DNA from: Peribacillus asahii
GTDB lineage: Bacteria; Bacillota; Bacilli; Bacillales; DSM-1321
Length of the DNA: 64,000 nucleotides
Assembly (NCBI RefSeq): GCF_004006295.1
Contig: NZ_CP026095.1
Location: 661,001-725,000 of the forward strand
Reading direction: 5' to 3'
Shown here: one piece after another, positions 41,888 to 51,396 of the stretch
Layout of the letters: each line of letters begins with the position of its first letter
Numbering within the stretch: position 1 is the stretch's first letter
Program-made: the position numbers and the translations under genes
Notes under the pieces: generated by a model
What the model was told of the DNA's origin: nothing
Database searches by the model: none
Seen by the model: the letters and a program-made list of their open reading frames with translations, nothing else

Positions 41888-42865
41888 CTATAAGATAATG
41901 TTCAATTTCTTTTGCAGTTTGGCTTCGCTAAAAATCCAACCTGTATAGGAATTCAAAATATTTAAATTGTAATCGAGATGAACGATAGCAATGAAAGGAT
42001 AGTAGCCGTTACTTCGATAACGCAAGTCAATAAAACGAACCGCGTAATAATGTTCCGTCTCTTCAATTTCCCAACGATAAATAGGGGAGAAAGAAAGGAA
42101 GGCAGCTAAATTTACATCATGTTTTGCTGCTTCTAATACCGCACTATCTGGCAGCGGGATTCGGTCAAATGTATCAAGAATCCTCACGTGCCCATTTTCG
42201 GCACGAGCGACATGGAATTTTTTATTGGTCATCACGGCAATCTTCCAACGTCGAAATCGCATAGTAGGCGATAACACGATTTTTGTAGCATTCGGAATTT
42301 GTCGACGAACGGCTCTTTTGACTAAAGCCCGTTCTCTAAAACGGGTGATATAATACAAAACAATAATGCCATACATGGTGAGAAATAGACTTCCTGGAGG
42401 GAGATGGAAGCCCCATAAAATTAACCCCACTACATGAATGCCAAAGATAAAGGGATCAAACGTATTAATGACGCCAAGAGCAACCCACCTTTTGGAAATC
42501 GGTCTAAGTGCTTGTGTACCATAGGCATTAAAAATATCGACAAAAACATGAAGAAAAACAGCTAGAAATGTCCAAAGCCATAAATGAAGAAAGTTGGCTT
42601 GAGGCAGGAAGGCAAAGATGACAGCGCTAATCACAATTGGCCATAGCAAAACAGCAGGGATCGAATGAGTAATTCCACGATGATTTCTTATGTAGACTGC
42701 ATTATTGCGTAATTTAAGAATTGTATCAAGATCAGGAGCTTGGGAGCCTAAAATCGTACCTACAAGCACTGCTTGAGCGGTAATCGAACCTTCTATTACA
42801 ACTGGATCTAGAGTTGCAAGTCCCCCAAGTGCAATTCCCATAACAAAGTGAGTGCCGGTATCCAA
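41888..42865 (-). CDS. yfhP: YfhP, membrane-bound metal-dependent hydrolase (DUF457)
   Basis: 325 residues: DUF457/LexA-binding-like membrane hydrolase with MDTGTHFVMGIALGG, APDLDT, RNHRGITHSIPAVL (about 57-70) and FLHVFVDIFNAYGTQALRP (about 104-122), the His/Asp metal ligands. Four to five membrane helices and a C-terminal cytoplasmic domain. In B. subtilis YfhP represses the yfhQ-yfhR-sspE region; the neighbouring genes are the same here. It starts with TTG at 42865 after AAGGAGG. Confidence 0.88.
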   Translation of the reverse strand: MDTGTHFVMGIALGGLATLDPVVIEGSITAQAVLVGTILGSQAPDLDTILKLRNNAVYIRNHRGITHSIPAVLLWPIVISAVIFAFLPQANFLHLWLWTFLAVFLHVFVDIFNAYGTQALRPISKRWVALGVINTFDPFIFGIHVVGLILWGFHLPPGSLFLTMYGIIVLYYITRFRERALVKRAVRRQIPNATKIVLSPTMRFRRWKIAVMTNKKFHVARAENGHVRILDTFDRIPLPDSAVLEAAKHDVNLAAFLSFSPIYRWEIEETEHYYAVRFIDLRYRSNGYYPFIAIVHLDYNLNILNSYTGWIFSEAKLQKKLNIIL

Positions 42866-43073
42866 ACGTGAGACCTCCTTAAGCCTTAGATAGTATCATC
42901 ATAACTTATTTTTGTTCATCCACCAAACGAATATAGTTTAACTTCTATCCAATTATTGGATTTTTGTTTATCCTGCATCAAATAACGGGCTTATAGTACA
43001 ATGAAAGGAGCGTTTTTATACTATATATATGCCCAATTTTTTAAAAGGGTTTAACATCTGTGGAGGAAAGAAA

Positions 43074-44192
43074 GTGAACGATAAACTTGAACAATCTTTA
43101 TTAAATATAGACAAAGAATCATTTCAGAATGATTTAATTGATTGGTTTGAAGCGGAGCAACGAAATCTTCCTTGGCGTGAAAATAAAGATCCTTATCGGG
43201 TTTGGGTATCGGAAATTATGTTGCAGCAGACGAGGGTTGATACGGTTATTCCATATTTTAACCGGTTTATCGAATGGTTTCCGACGTTAGACGATTTTGC
43301 TGAAGCCGATGAAGAAAAAATTTTAAAAGCGTGGGAAGGACTTGGGTATTACTCACGTGTTCGAAATTTGCATAGTGCCGTGAAAGAAGTGAAAGAAACA
43401 TATAACAGTGTTGTTCCGGATAGCCCGGAGGAAATTTCTAAGTTAAAAGGTGTCGGTCCTTATACGGCAGGAGCGATTTTAAGCATTGCATATGGAAAAC
43501 CGGAGCCGGCTGTTGATGGAAATGTAATGAGGGTGTTATCTCGTATTTTAATTATTGCTGAAGATATTGCAAAACCGAAGACACGCAAAACCTTTGAGAC
43601 AGCCGTACGAGCTTTAATCTCCCATGAAAACCCTTCAGCCTTTAATCAAGCTTTAATGGAGCTAGGAGCTCTTATTTGTACGCCAGGAAAACCGGCTTGC
43701 TTACTCTGCCCTGTTCAAAAACATTGTCAAGCTTTTGCTGCTGGTATTCAGACGGAATTACCAGTTAAAATTCAAAAGAAAAAAACACGGGATGTACCAA
43801 TTGTAGCTGCCGTTTTGAAGAATGAACGGGATGAGTTTTTAATTCATAAACGTTCTTCAGAAGGTCTTCTTGCTAACTTATGGGAATTTCCGAATTATGA
43901 AATGCATACGTCGATTCAGCCGAAACGTGCTTTTTTTGAAGCAAGCTTTTTAGAAAGTTATAGAACGGACGTGAAACTATCTGATTCGTTTACTACGCTG
44001 GACCATGTCTTTTCTCATTTAGTTTGGAGAATAGACGCTTATAGAGGGAGCCTCTTAAAGGATATTGAAGAAAGTGTGATGAAAGAACAGAATTTAAAAT
44101 GGGTGAGTAAGGAAGAGCTAGAGCAATATGCTTTTCCTGTTTCTCATCAAAAAATATGGAAGTCCTATCAACAAACCTATGTGATGGATTAG
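43074..44192 (+). CDS. mutY: A/G-specific adenine glycosylase MutY
   Basis: A 372-residue base-excision repair glycosylase that removes A opposite 8-oxo-G. HhH motif [18 protein letters not shown] (about 125-142) with catalytic Asp in [11 protein letters not shown], [4Fe-4S] cluster ligands [17 protein letters not shown] (about 204-220), and a C-terminal Nudix-like 8-oxoG recognition domain (VFSHLVWRI). The start GTG 43074 was chosen because GGAGGAAAG directly precedes it; ATG 43029 has none. Convergent with yfhS across a shared terminator. Confidence 0.93.
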   Translation: MNDKLEQSLLNIDKESFQNDLIDWFEAEQRNLPWRENKDPYRVWVSEIMLQQTRVDTVIPYFNRFIEWFPTLDDFAEADEEKILKAWEGLGYYSRVRNLHSAVKEVKETYNSVVPDSPEEISKLKGVGPYTAGAILSIAYGKPEPAVDGNVMRVLSRILIIAEDIAKPKTRKTFETAVRALISHENPSAFNQALMELGALICTPGKPACLLCPVQKHCQAFAAGIQTELPVKIQKKKTRDVPIVAAVLKNERDEFLIHKRSSEGLLANLWEFPNYEMHTSIQPKRAFFEASFLESYRTDVKLSDSFTTLDHVFSHLVWRIDAYRGSLLKDIEESVMKEQNLKWVSKEELEQYAFPVSHQKIWKSYQQTYVMD

Positions 44193-44216
44193 GCAAGCTG
44201 CTCCTAACCTTTATAA

Positions 44217-44253
44217 TAAAAAGCTAGCGTATGTGGTTGGACACATACGCTAG
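44217..44253. terminator. Bidirectional terminator between mutY and yfhS
   Basis: GCTAGCGTATGTG / CACATACGCTAG, with T-run on the minus strand. Confidence 0.85.
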
Positions 44254-44259
44254 AGGGAG

Positions 44260-44484
44260 TTAATCGAATTTTACTTCGGTACCGTGAGTATAGTCTGTCT
44301 CTTGTCGATGCAGTCCTCCTCGGTTTTCAATTTCCTCGATAATTTCTCGATGAATAGTCTGTCCTTCTTGATTTAAATAAGGTACCATTTGTTGAAGAGA
44401 GTGATGGAAATAAGCGAGTTCATCTTGATTCCATTTTGATTTTGGTAACATGGATAACTCGGTCATATCACGACCTACATACAT
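44260..44484 (-). CDS. yfhS: YfhS family small protein
   Basis: 74 residues, soluble: MTELSMLPKSKWNQDELAYF and EIIEEIENRGGLHRQE. It matches the YfhS family from the same locus position in B. subtilis. Function unknown. AAGGAGT precedes the ATG. Confidence 0.82.
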   Translation of the reverse strand: MYVGRDMTELSMLPKSKWNQDELAYFHHSLQQMVPYLNQEGQTIHREIIEEIENRGGLHRQETDYTHGTEVKFD

Positions 44485-44487
44485 TGA

Positions 44488-45306
<819 letters not shown>

Positions 45307-45383
45307 TTATTCACTTATTTTTTTTCTTTTTTTAGGATAGTCTCCGCGATGATGGTTATCTTATTATCGTGGAGGTGATTTCA

Positions 45384-45641
45384 ATGGCTAAAAAAACACA
45401 AACAGGTACAAATGTTGCTAAAGTGAAACAACAAAATGCTTCAGCAGGACAATTTGGTACGGAATTCGCAAGTGAAACAAATGCTCAAGAGGTAAGACAA
45501 CAAAACCAACAGGCTCAACAAAATGCTGGAGCAAGACAAAACGCTTCAGCAGGACAGTTTGGTACGGAATTCGCAAGTGAAACAAGTGCTCAAGAAGTAA
45601 GACAACAAAACCAACAGTCTCAAAGCAGAGCAAAACGCTAA
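45384..45641 (+). CDS. sspE: Gamma-type small acid-soluble spore protein
   Basis: 85 residues with two direct repeats of ASAGQFGTEFASETxAQEVR, each containing the GPR protease site EFASET. Gamma-SASP is an amino-acid store in spores and does not coat DNA. Start at 45384 after GGAGGTG. Repeats are about 120 bp apart at the DNA level. Forespore (SigG) transcription is expected, but I could not assign the -35/-10 with confidence. Confidence 0.95.
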   Translation: MAKKTQTGTNVAKVKQQNASAGQFGTEFASETNAQEVRQQNQQAQQNAGARQNASAGQFGTEFASETSAQEVRQQNQQSQSRAKR

Positions 45642-45654
45642 CCAAACAGCGCAA

Positions 45655-45688
45655 AAAGCATCCTTCTAGTAGAAGGGTGCTTTGTTTA
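45655..45688 (+). terminator. Terminator of sspE
   Basis: AAAGCATCCTTCT / AGAAGGGTGCTTT stem, short loop, T-rich tail. Confidence 0.85.
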
Positions 45689-45807
45689 TGTTGCATGATT
45701 CTTTTTCGACAAAAGTTCTGTTTGCTTTACAAAATTTATTGAAGGTAATTTAAAAAAAATAAAGAATATACATAATAAAGAAAATAAAGGTAAGGTAGGT
45801 GCATAAA

Positions 45808-46056
45808 ATGGAGGAATTCGACCGTTTGATTGGTGTGCAGTTACAAACAATGGACAAGCTTTTATTTTTGCAATCAGAAATTGAGCGCTGTCAAGAGATT
45901 GAAAGACAGCTTCGGGTATTGCAAGAACTAGGTGCCGTTTCTATTCAAGAAGAAATAGAACAAAAGAAGAGCGAACTGGCAGAAATTCAAAAAGTATTTG
46001 AAAAGCAAACGGAAGAAGTTATCCGTCATTTTCAATTAGAACAAGCGGCATTGTAA
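45808..46056 (+). CDS. ygaB: YgaB family coiled-coil protein
   Basis: 82 residues, fully helical with heptads (LLFLQSEIERCQEIERQLRV...EIEQKKSELAEIQKVFEKQ). It matches YgaB, between sspE and ygaC in B. subtilis. Function unknown. ATG 45808 has AAGGTAGG upstream. Confidence 0.82.
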   Translation: MEEFDRLIGVQLQTMDKLLFLQSEIERCQEIERQLRVLQELGAVSIQEEIEQKKSELAEIQKVFEKQTEEVIRHFQLEQAAL

Positions 46057-46064
46057 TAAAAGTT

Positions 46065-46200
46065 TAGATAAAGTGAAATGTTCACTCAGGGAGAGGACCT
46101 TCATCCCTGCTGATAGTTCATTGAAATAATCAAATCTTTACGGGCAGCTTCCCCTACCTATTTTCCTTTTTTAAGGGTCAGGCTGCCCATTAAGTGTGAG
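46065..46200 (+). repeat. Dispersed repeat copy D (diverged full-length form)
   Basis: Begins AGATAAAGTGAAATGTTCAC, has a middle with CTTCATCCCTGCTGATAG and ends GGCTGCCCATTAAGTGTGAGAT. Same ends as copies A-C, middle longer and diverged. It fills much of the 391-base gap 46057-46447. The remainder is A/T-rich with a small inverted repeat (AGGCAC / GTGCCT, 46398-46425) before ygaC. Confidence 0.6.
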
Positions 46201-46447
46201 ATGAAAATTCGGATAAAAGAGGCTAATTTATAGGTAAAGGGAGCTGTAGAAGGTCACAATATTTCGACTTTTTACACTTATTTACTAATAGATTGGTCTC
46301 TTTTGTTTTAAATTTATCAATAAATCGTTATAATAAAGGAATATAAGAAAAATGGAAAAGTTTAAATATATTGAACACATGAATCGTTTTAGGAATCAGG
46401 CACAGTAATGTGAAATAGGGTGCCTATAGAAAGTAGGGAGAGAAACC

Positions 46448-46978
46448 ATGGGGATTGTTCCTACCGAGGGAGGGAAAATCCAAATCCAAAGTTATAAGCA
46501 TAACGGACATATCCACCGAATCTGGGAAGAAACAACAGTTTTAAAAGGAACGCAAAATTTAGTCATTGCAGCTAATGATCGCACGATGGTAACAGAATCT
46601 GATGGAAGAACGTGGATTACTAGAGAACCGGCTATCTGTTATTTTCACTCTAAATACTGGTTTAATGTAATTGGAATGTTAAGAGAAGATGGTGTGTATT
46701 ATTATTGCAATATCAGTTCTCCGTTTACGTATGATGAGGAAGCGCTGAAATATATTGATTATGATTTAGACATAAAAGTATTCCCGGATATGACGTTTAA
46801 TTTATTGGATGAGGATGAGTACGAAAGACATCGAAAACTGATGAATTATCCAGATGCAATTGATAACATTTTAAAGAGAAACGTTGATTATCTGATTTAT
46901 ATGATACGTCAACGAAAAGGGCCGTTTTCGGCAGAGTTTATTGACACATGGTATGAACGTTATTTAACATATCGTTAA
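46448..46978 (+). CDS. ygaC: Nucleoside tri-/diphosphatase (YgaC/Ntdp, DUF402)
   Basis: 176 residues of the DUF402/Ntdp fold. [17 protein letters not shown] (about 16-32), [19 protein letters not shown] (about 57-75), then the acidic metal-binding [24 protein letters not shown]. Ntdp proteins hydrolyse nucleoside tri- and diphosphates with divalent metal. Single gene with a terminator; AGGGAGAG before the ATG. Confidence 0.88.
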   Translation: MGIVPTEGGKIQIQSYKHNGHIHRIWEETTVLKGTQNLVIAANDRTMVTESDGRTWITREPAICYFHSKYWFNVIGMLREDGVYYYCNISSPFTYDEEALKYIDYDLDIKVFPDMTFNLLDEDEYERHRKLMNYPDAIDNILKRNVDYLIYMIRQRKGPFSAEFIDTWYERYLTYR

Positions 46979-46988
46979 TGAGGGGGAA

Positions 46989-47016
46989 ACCTGTTGGATT
47001 ATCAACAGGCTTTTTC
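46989..47016 (+). terminator. Terminator of ygaC
   Basis: CCTGTTG / CAACAGG stem, six-base loop, T5. Confidence 0.8.
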
Positions 47017-47062
47017 TTTGGCTACACGTATTGTAAAGACTTAAATAATAAGGAGAAATTAT

Positions 47063-48811
47063 GTGGACAGCGTAAAGAGATATTTGCAATTTGTAAAGCC
47101 GTATAAATGGATTATTTTCGCAACAATTATTATTGGCTTATTAAAATTTGCTATACCACTGCTTCTTCCCTTGCTTACAAAGTATGTAATTGATGACATT
47201 GTTGCTAATCATACAATATCGACTGATACAAAAACAGAACGACTATTTTGGGTTATGGCGATTATGGCCTTTGTCTTCATTGTACTTCGACCACCGATTG
47301 AATATTTCCGTCAATATTTTGCGCAATGGACAGGATCTAAAATTTTATTTGATATTCGCAATCAATTGTTTACTCATATTCAAAAGTTGAGCTTCAAGTA
47401 TTATGCGAATCATCGGGCTGGTGAAGTCGTTTCACGGGTTATCACAGATGTAGAGCAGACAAAGAATTTTATTATTACAGGCTTAATGAATTTGTGGCTT
47501 GACCTTGCTACTATTGTCATTGCGATTGTGATTATGTTTTCGATGGATGTGCCCCTAACGATTGTTTCGTTACTGCTTTTGCCGTTTTATATCTTTTCGG
47601 TTAAGCATTTTATTGGCAAGCTTCGAGCATTAACGAGAAACCGTTCGCAGGCACTCGCCGATGTGCAGAGCCATTTACAGGAACGGGTACAAGGGATGTC
47701 GGTGATTAAGAGCTTTGCGAGGGAGGAGTATGAGCAAGAACAGTTTAATCAACAAAACAAGAACTTTCTTGAAAAAGCATTACAACATACGAGCTGGAAT
47801 GCTAAATCATTTGCTGTTGTCAATACGATTACGGATTTAGCTCCGCTTGTTGTCATTGGATATGCAGGGTATCAAGTGATTCACGGAGGACTGTCACTAG
47901 GAGAGATGGTTGCTTTTATTGGATTTATTGATCGCTTGTATAATCCGCTTCGTCGTTTGGTTAACTCTTCGACAACTTTAACCCAAACATTAGCGTCTAT
48001 GGATCGTATGTTTGAATTTGTGGATGAAAAATATGATATTACGGATAAGCCGGGAGCTGTAGAGTTAGAGAAGGTGGCGGGGAATATTACATTTGAAAAT
48101 GTTTCTTTTGCCTATAATGAAACAGAAGAGCGGACTTTAAAGCAGATTCATTTAGAGGTGAATCAAGGAGAAACTATTGCACTCGTTGGGATGAGCGGAG
48201 GTGGAAAGTCCTCGTTAGTTAGTTTAATTCCACGATTTTATGATGTGACAGAAGGTCGTATTTTACTAGACGGGAAGGATATTCGTGACTTAAAAGTTCG
48301 TAGTCTTCGAGATAAAATCGGGATGGTCCTTCAAGATAATATTTTGTTTAGCGAATCGGTGAAGGAGAATATTTTGATGGGAAATCCAGAGGCGACAGAT
48401 GATGAGGTCATTGCGGCAGCGAAGGCTGCAAATGCGCATGATTTTATTATGAATTTAACTGACGGATACGATACGAAGGTAGGAGAACGAGGAATCAAGC
48501 TATCCGGCGGACAAAGACAGCGCGTGGCGATTGCTCGTGTATTTTTAAAAAACCCGCCGATTTTAGTGCTAGATGAGGCAACTTCGGCTCTTGATTTAGA
48601 AAGTGAACATTATATTCAGGAAGCGCTTGATAAATTGGCGCATGATCGAACGACTTTCATTGTTGCCCACCGTTTATCGACGATTACCCATGCCAATCGA
48701 ATTGTATTGATTGAGCATGGAGAAATTGTCGAAGTTGGTACACATGATGAATTGATGAAAAAACAGGGGCATTATTATCAGCTTTTTCAAGTTCAACAGC
48801 TGGATGCATAA
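47063..48811 (+). CDS. ygaD: ABC half-transporter (exporter), YgaD
   Basis: A 582-residue exporter half-transporter: six membrane helices (about 15-310) followed by an ABC ATPase domain. Walker [16 protein letters not shown], signature LSGGQRQR, Walker [14 protein letters not shown]-loop IVAHRLST. Family MsbA/LmrA-like; works as a homodimer, or heterodimer with another half. Substrates are lipids or drugs; unknown here. Start GTG 47063 with AAGGAG 7 bases before. Matches B. subtilis ygaD by position. Confidence 0.9.
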   Translation: MDSVKRYLQFVKPYKWIIFATIIIGLLKFAIPLLLPLLTKYVIDDIVANHTISTDTKTERLFWVMAIMAFVFIVLRPPIEYFRQYFAQWTGSKILFDIRNQLFTHIQKLSFKYYANHRAGEVVSRVITDVEQTKNFIITGLMNLWLDLATIVIAIVIMFSMDVPLTIVSLLLLPFYIFSVKHFIGKLRALTRNRSQALADVQSHLQERVQGMSVIKSFAREEYEQEQFNQQNKNFLEKALQHTSWNAKSFAVVNTITDLAPLVVIGYAGYQVIHGGLSLGEMVAFIGFIDRLYNPLRRLVNSSTTLTQTLASMDRMFEFVDEKYDITDKPGAVELEKVAGNITFENVSFAYNETEERTLKQIHLEVNQGETIALVGMSGGGKSSLVSLIPRFYDVTEGRILLDGKDIRDLKVRSLRDKIGMVLQDNILFSESVKENILMGNPEATDDEVIAAAKAANAHDFIMNLTDGYDTKVGERGIKLSGGQRQRVAIARVFLKNPPILVLDEATSALDLESEHYIQEALDKLAHDRTTFIVAHRLSTITHANRIVLIEHGEIVEVGTHDELMKKQGHYYQLFQVQQLDA

Positions 48812-48878
48812 GAAATACGATTTTGGGCTTAAATGAGCTAAAAATCAACATGTTATTTAACAAGAACCTATCTTTATA

Positions 48879-48912
48879 AAAAGGGTGCTGCGCTTCGGCG
48901 GCACCCTTTTTT
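48879..48912. terminator. Bidirectional terminator between ygaD and the EamA gene
   Basis: AAAGGGTGC... / GCACCCTTTT stem with GC-rich loop, T-run on both sides. Confidence 0.9.
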
Positions 48913-49811
48913 TACGCTATTTTCATGGTGTTTTTTGATTTTTTGATATAGTGCTGTATATCCGGTAAGAGCATTCCAACAACAATTAGGCTGATCCCAA
49001 ACCATTGCAGGGGAGAAACATATTCTCCTAATAAAAGAACAGCTGTAACCATAGCAGACGGCAGCTCTGCAGCAGAAAGAATCGCACCTAATCCAATGCC
49101 TATTTTCGGCAAGGCGATAGCAAAGAGGAAGAATGGAATAGCCACCCCAAGCAGGCCGAGTAAGATGCCGATCTGCCATAGGTCCGTTGTGATGATTCGT
49201 GTGACTAATTGAACAGGGTTAGCTGTGATGGCAGCGGCTAGCATACCTCCTGTCCCAATATAAAATAATCTAGAAGTTGTCTTAACTTTTGTCGCAAAAC
49301 GAGCATTACAGAACATATATATTGCAAAAATAAGGGCAGAAAGCAACCCGAATAAAGCACCTTTTACGCTTAGGGCAGAAAGGGATTGGCCGAAAATAGC
49401 TCCAGCTAATAATGTGCCGACAAAAACTAGACCAATCGCTATCAGTCTATTTTTACCTGGCCATTTTCTAGCTAATAAACATTCAATAACAGTTCCCATC
49501 CAAATGCATTGAAAGAGAAAGACAACGGCGACAGAGGCAGGAAGCTCTTGTACCGAAACAGCGTATGTTTTACCGACTAAAGCAGCTAACATTCCTGTTA
49601 GTAACAATAATCCAGCGTGCTTCCAAGAAACGCGATAAGAACCTGACAAAAGGAAAACGATGGCGATAATAACCCACCCAATTACATATTGTGAACCGAC
49701 TAGTTCTCCTGGATTGAAGCCGTTGGAATAGCCGATTTTAATTAAGGATGATAATGTTCCATAACAAATGGCTCCAATTAACATCATAATTGAATACTTT
49801 AATAGCTGCAT
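48912..49811 (-). CDS. EamA/DMT-family transporter
   Basis: 299 residues, ten membrane helices in two EamA halves (about 5-135 and 150-285). Loop PLQWFGISLIVVGMLLPD ends the second. Drug/metabolite transporters export amino acids, nucleosides or cations; substrate unknown. The leader (about 49935-49812) contains a complete terminator (49830-49868) between promoter and gene, so expression may be attenuated. AAAGGAGTG precedes the ATG. This gene is an insertion relative to the B. subtilis ygaD-ygaE order. Confidence 0.82.
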   Translation of the reverse strand: MQLLKYSIMMLIGAICYGTLSSLIKIGYSNGFNPGELVGSQYVIGWVIIAIVFLLSGSYRVSWKHAGLLLLTGMLAALVGKTYAVSVQELPASVAVVFLFQCIWMGTVIECLLARKWPGKNRLIAIGLVFVGTLLAGAIFGQSLSALSVKGALFGLLSALIFAIYMFCNARFATKVKTTSRLFYIGTGGMLAAAITANPVQLVTRIITTDLWQIGILLGLLGVAIPFFLFAIALPKIGIGLGAILSAAELPSAMVTAVLLLGEYVSPLQWFGISLIVVGMLLPDIQHYIKKSKNTMKIA

Positions 49812-49829
49812 GAACTAACACTCCTTTGT

Positions 49830-49868
49830 AAAAATAAAAAACGCCACTTGTCGTAATCGACAAGTGAC
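49830..49868 (-). terminator. Terminator in the EamA-gene leader (possible attenuator)
   Basis: CACTTGTCG / CGACAAGTG perfect 9-bp stem with four-base loop. On the minus strand it is followed by GCGTTTTTTATTTTT. It lies only about 20 bases before the start codon at 49811. Confidence 0.8.
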
Positions 49869-49941
49869 GAACGAAAAAAGGAAACCTTTTAAAATTTCGT
49901 CTCTCAGCTAATAGCCAAGTTTAACTAGAGTTATATATTTA

Positions 49942-49970
49942 AGAGTAATGACCTGCTTATAAAAAGTCAA
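49942..49970 (-). promoter_or_regulatory. Promoter of the EamA gene
   Basis: -35 TTGACT (49965-49970), 17 bp, -10-like TACTCT (49942-49947), giving a leader of about 120 bases ahead of the attenuator-like terminator. Confidence 0.5.
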
Positions 49971-50030
49971 ATTATTTTTTAAAGCAGGTTTATTAAATAC
50001 TAGAGGATGATTCAGGCCAGCCTTTAGTTA

Positions 50031-51125
50031 TTAAGCATTCTCTTCTTCAACAGAGACTTCGTTGACTCCTTTATGAAAGGATTGGAAGCTGACGATGAGT
50101 TTTTCTAAATGATCAAGCTGTTCACCATATTCCATAATGGCTGAGATTAAAGGGACAATTCTTGTTGATACATGTTCCTCGTCATCATGTACGGCATCTA
50201 GTTTATAATGTTGTTCAAAAAAGAGTGTAAGTAATTCTTGTTGACTTAAATAATCTTCACCGCTCCATTCTTCAAGATGACTAATTGATTTGATTTTCTC
50301 AATATGTTGAAGGAGAAGCTGCTCGTGCATATGGCTTAAATAATCAAGATGTTGTAAAAGTTTACGTTGAAAATTTTCAGGTAAATGGTTAATTTCATTT
50401 TCAAATTTATGAATTCGTTTTAATGTTTCAAATGCTTTTTTAGTGGTAATCAACATTTGTCGATAGACGACTAACTTTCTTGATTTGGCCAGGTTATTCT
50501 TTTTAAAATACTCTCTTTCTTCTTTGAACATAGAATACGTTTGTTCAATTTTTAATAAATCCTCTTTTAAACGATTGATGTCTTTTTTTAGTAGCATTTG
50601 ATCAGAAGCGTGCCGTGTGCTAATGCGAATCCATTTTAATGTATCTTCAGTAGTCGCTGTAATCCCGTTATATAGCTTTGTTTCATACTTAGGCGGTAAG
50701 AACACAAGATTGACGAGAAAAGAGGAGAGAATTCCAAGTAAAACGGAAGAACAACGAATAAAGGCAAATTCGAGAAAATCTCCAGTTTGTGTTTCCATAA
50801 TCGCAATGACCGTCACAATAGAAAGGATAATCGTATTTTCCATTTTTAACTGAATATTGATTGTGATGACAATCATTACAGCCAAACCAATAATGAAAAT
50901 ATCATTTCCGAACAGTAAAACGAAAGTGACGGCTACAATCGCACCAATCAGATTTCCCTGAACTTGTTCTAAGACGGATTGATAGGAGCGATAAATTGTC
51001 GGTTGAATCGCAAAGATTGCGGCGATTCCAGAAAGCATAGGGGCAGGAAGATTTAGCAGTTCGGATAAGTAAAGTGCTAAAACAATTGCTATTCCCGTCT
51101 TAAGAATGCGGGCGCCTAACTTCAT
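50031..51125 (-). CDS. ygaE: YgaE, UPF0421 membrane protein (FUSC-like)
   Basis: 364 residues: N-terminal six-helix membrane block (about 1-145, with the conserved MLSGIAAIFAIQPTIYRSYQ and GNLIGAIVAV), then a long helical cytoplasmic domain. UPF0421/FUSC relatives are implicated in efflux of aromatic acids. The start at 51125 follows AAAGGA at 9 bases; the 51143 start is upstream of that site. In B. subtilis it is adjacent to gsaB; here a glutamate synthase gene lies between. Confidence 0.85.
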   Translation of the reverse strand: MKLGARILKTGIAIVLALYLSELLNLPAPMLSGIAAIFAIQPTIYRSYQSVLEQVQGNLIGAIVAVTFVLLFGNDIFIIGLAVMIVITINIQLKMENTIILSIVTVIAIMETQTGDFLEFAFIRCSSVLLGILSSFLVNLVFLPPKYETKLYNGITATTEDTLKWIRISTRHASDQMLLKKDINRLKEDLLKIEQTYSMFKEEREYFKKNNLAKSRKLVVYRQMLITTKKAFETLKRIHKFENEINHLPENFQRKLLQHLDYLSHMHEQLLLQHIEKIKSISHLEEWSGEDYLSQQELLTLFFEQHYKLDAVHDDEEHVSTRIVPLISAIMEYGEQLDHLEKLIVSFQSFHKGVNEVSVEEENA

Positions 51126-51276
51126 ATATTTAAATCCTTTCAAAGTTTATAGTTTGTAACATTTTGCTAATTAGCAACGAAGTAAACAACTGTAATATAC
51201 AAGGTTTATCTTATAGTTTCAATAGGTAAATCAATATTTTAATTATTGTTACAATTAGTATATGTTTGATTACGAA

Positions 51277-51310
51277 TAAAAAACTGGCTCCTATAATTAG
51301 GAAACCAGCT
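51277..51310 (-). terminator. Second terminator downstream of glutamate synthase
   Basis: CTGG.TCCTA / TAGGA..CCAG stem. T-run on the minus strand (TTTTTTATT). Confidence 0.75.
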
Positions 51311-51338
51311 TTGGACTTTGTTCAAAGATAAGGCCATA

Positions 51339-51384
51339 TAAAATTTTCAATCCGCTTCAGGCACCGAAGCGGATTGAAAATTTT
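51339..51384 (-). terminator. First terminator of the glutamate synthase gene
   Basis: Perfect 18-bp stem AAATTTTCAATCCGCTTC / GAAGCGGATTGAAAATTT. The T-run is within the arm. Immediately past the stop at 51397. Confidence 0.85.
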
Positions 51385-51396
51385 TGTTGATTTATA

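Noticed and set aside
45418..45696. 92-codon open frame opposite sspE
   Set aside because: Leu/Phe repeats mirror the sspE duplication; antisense artefact.
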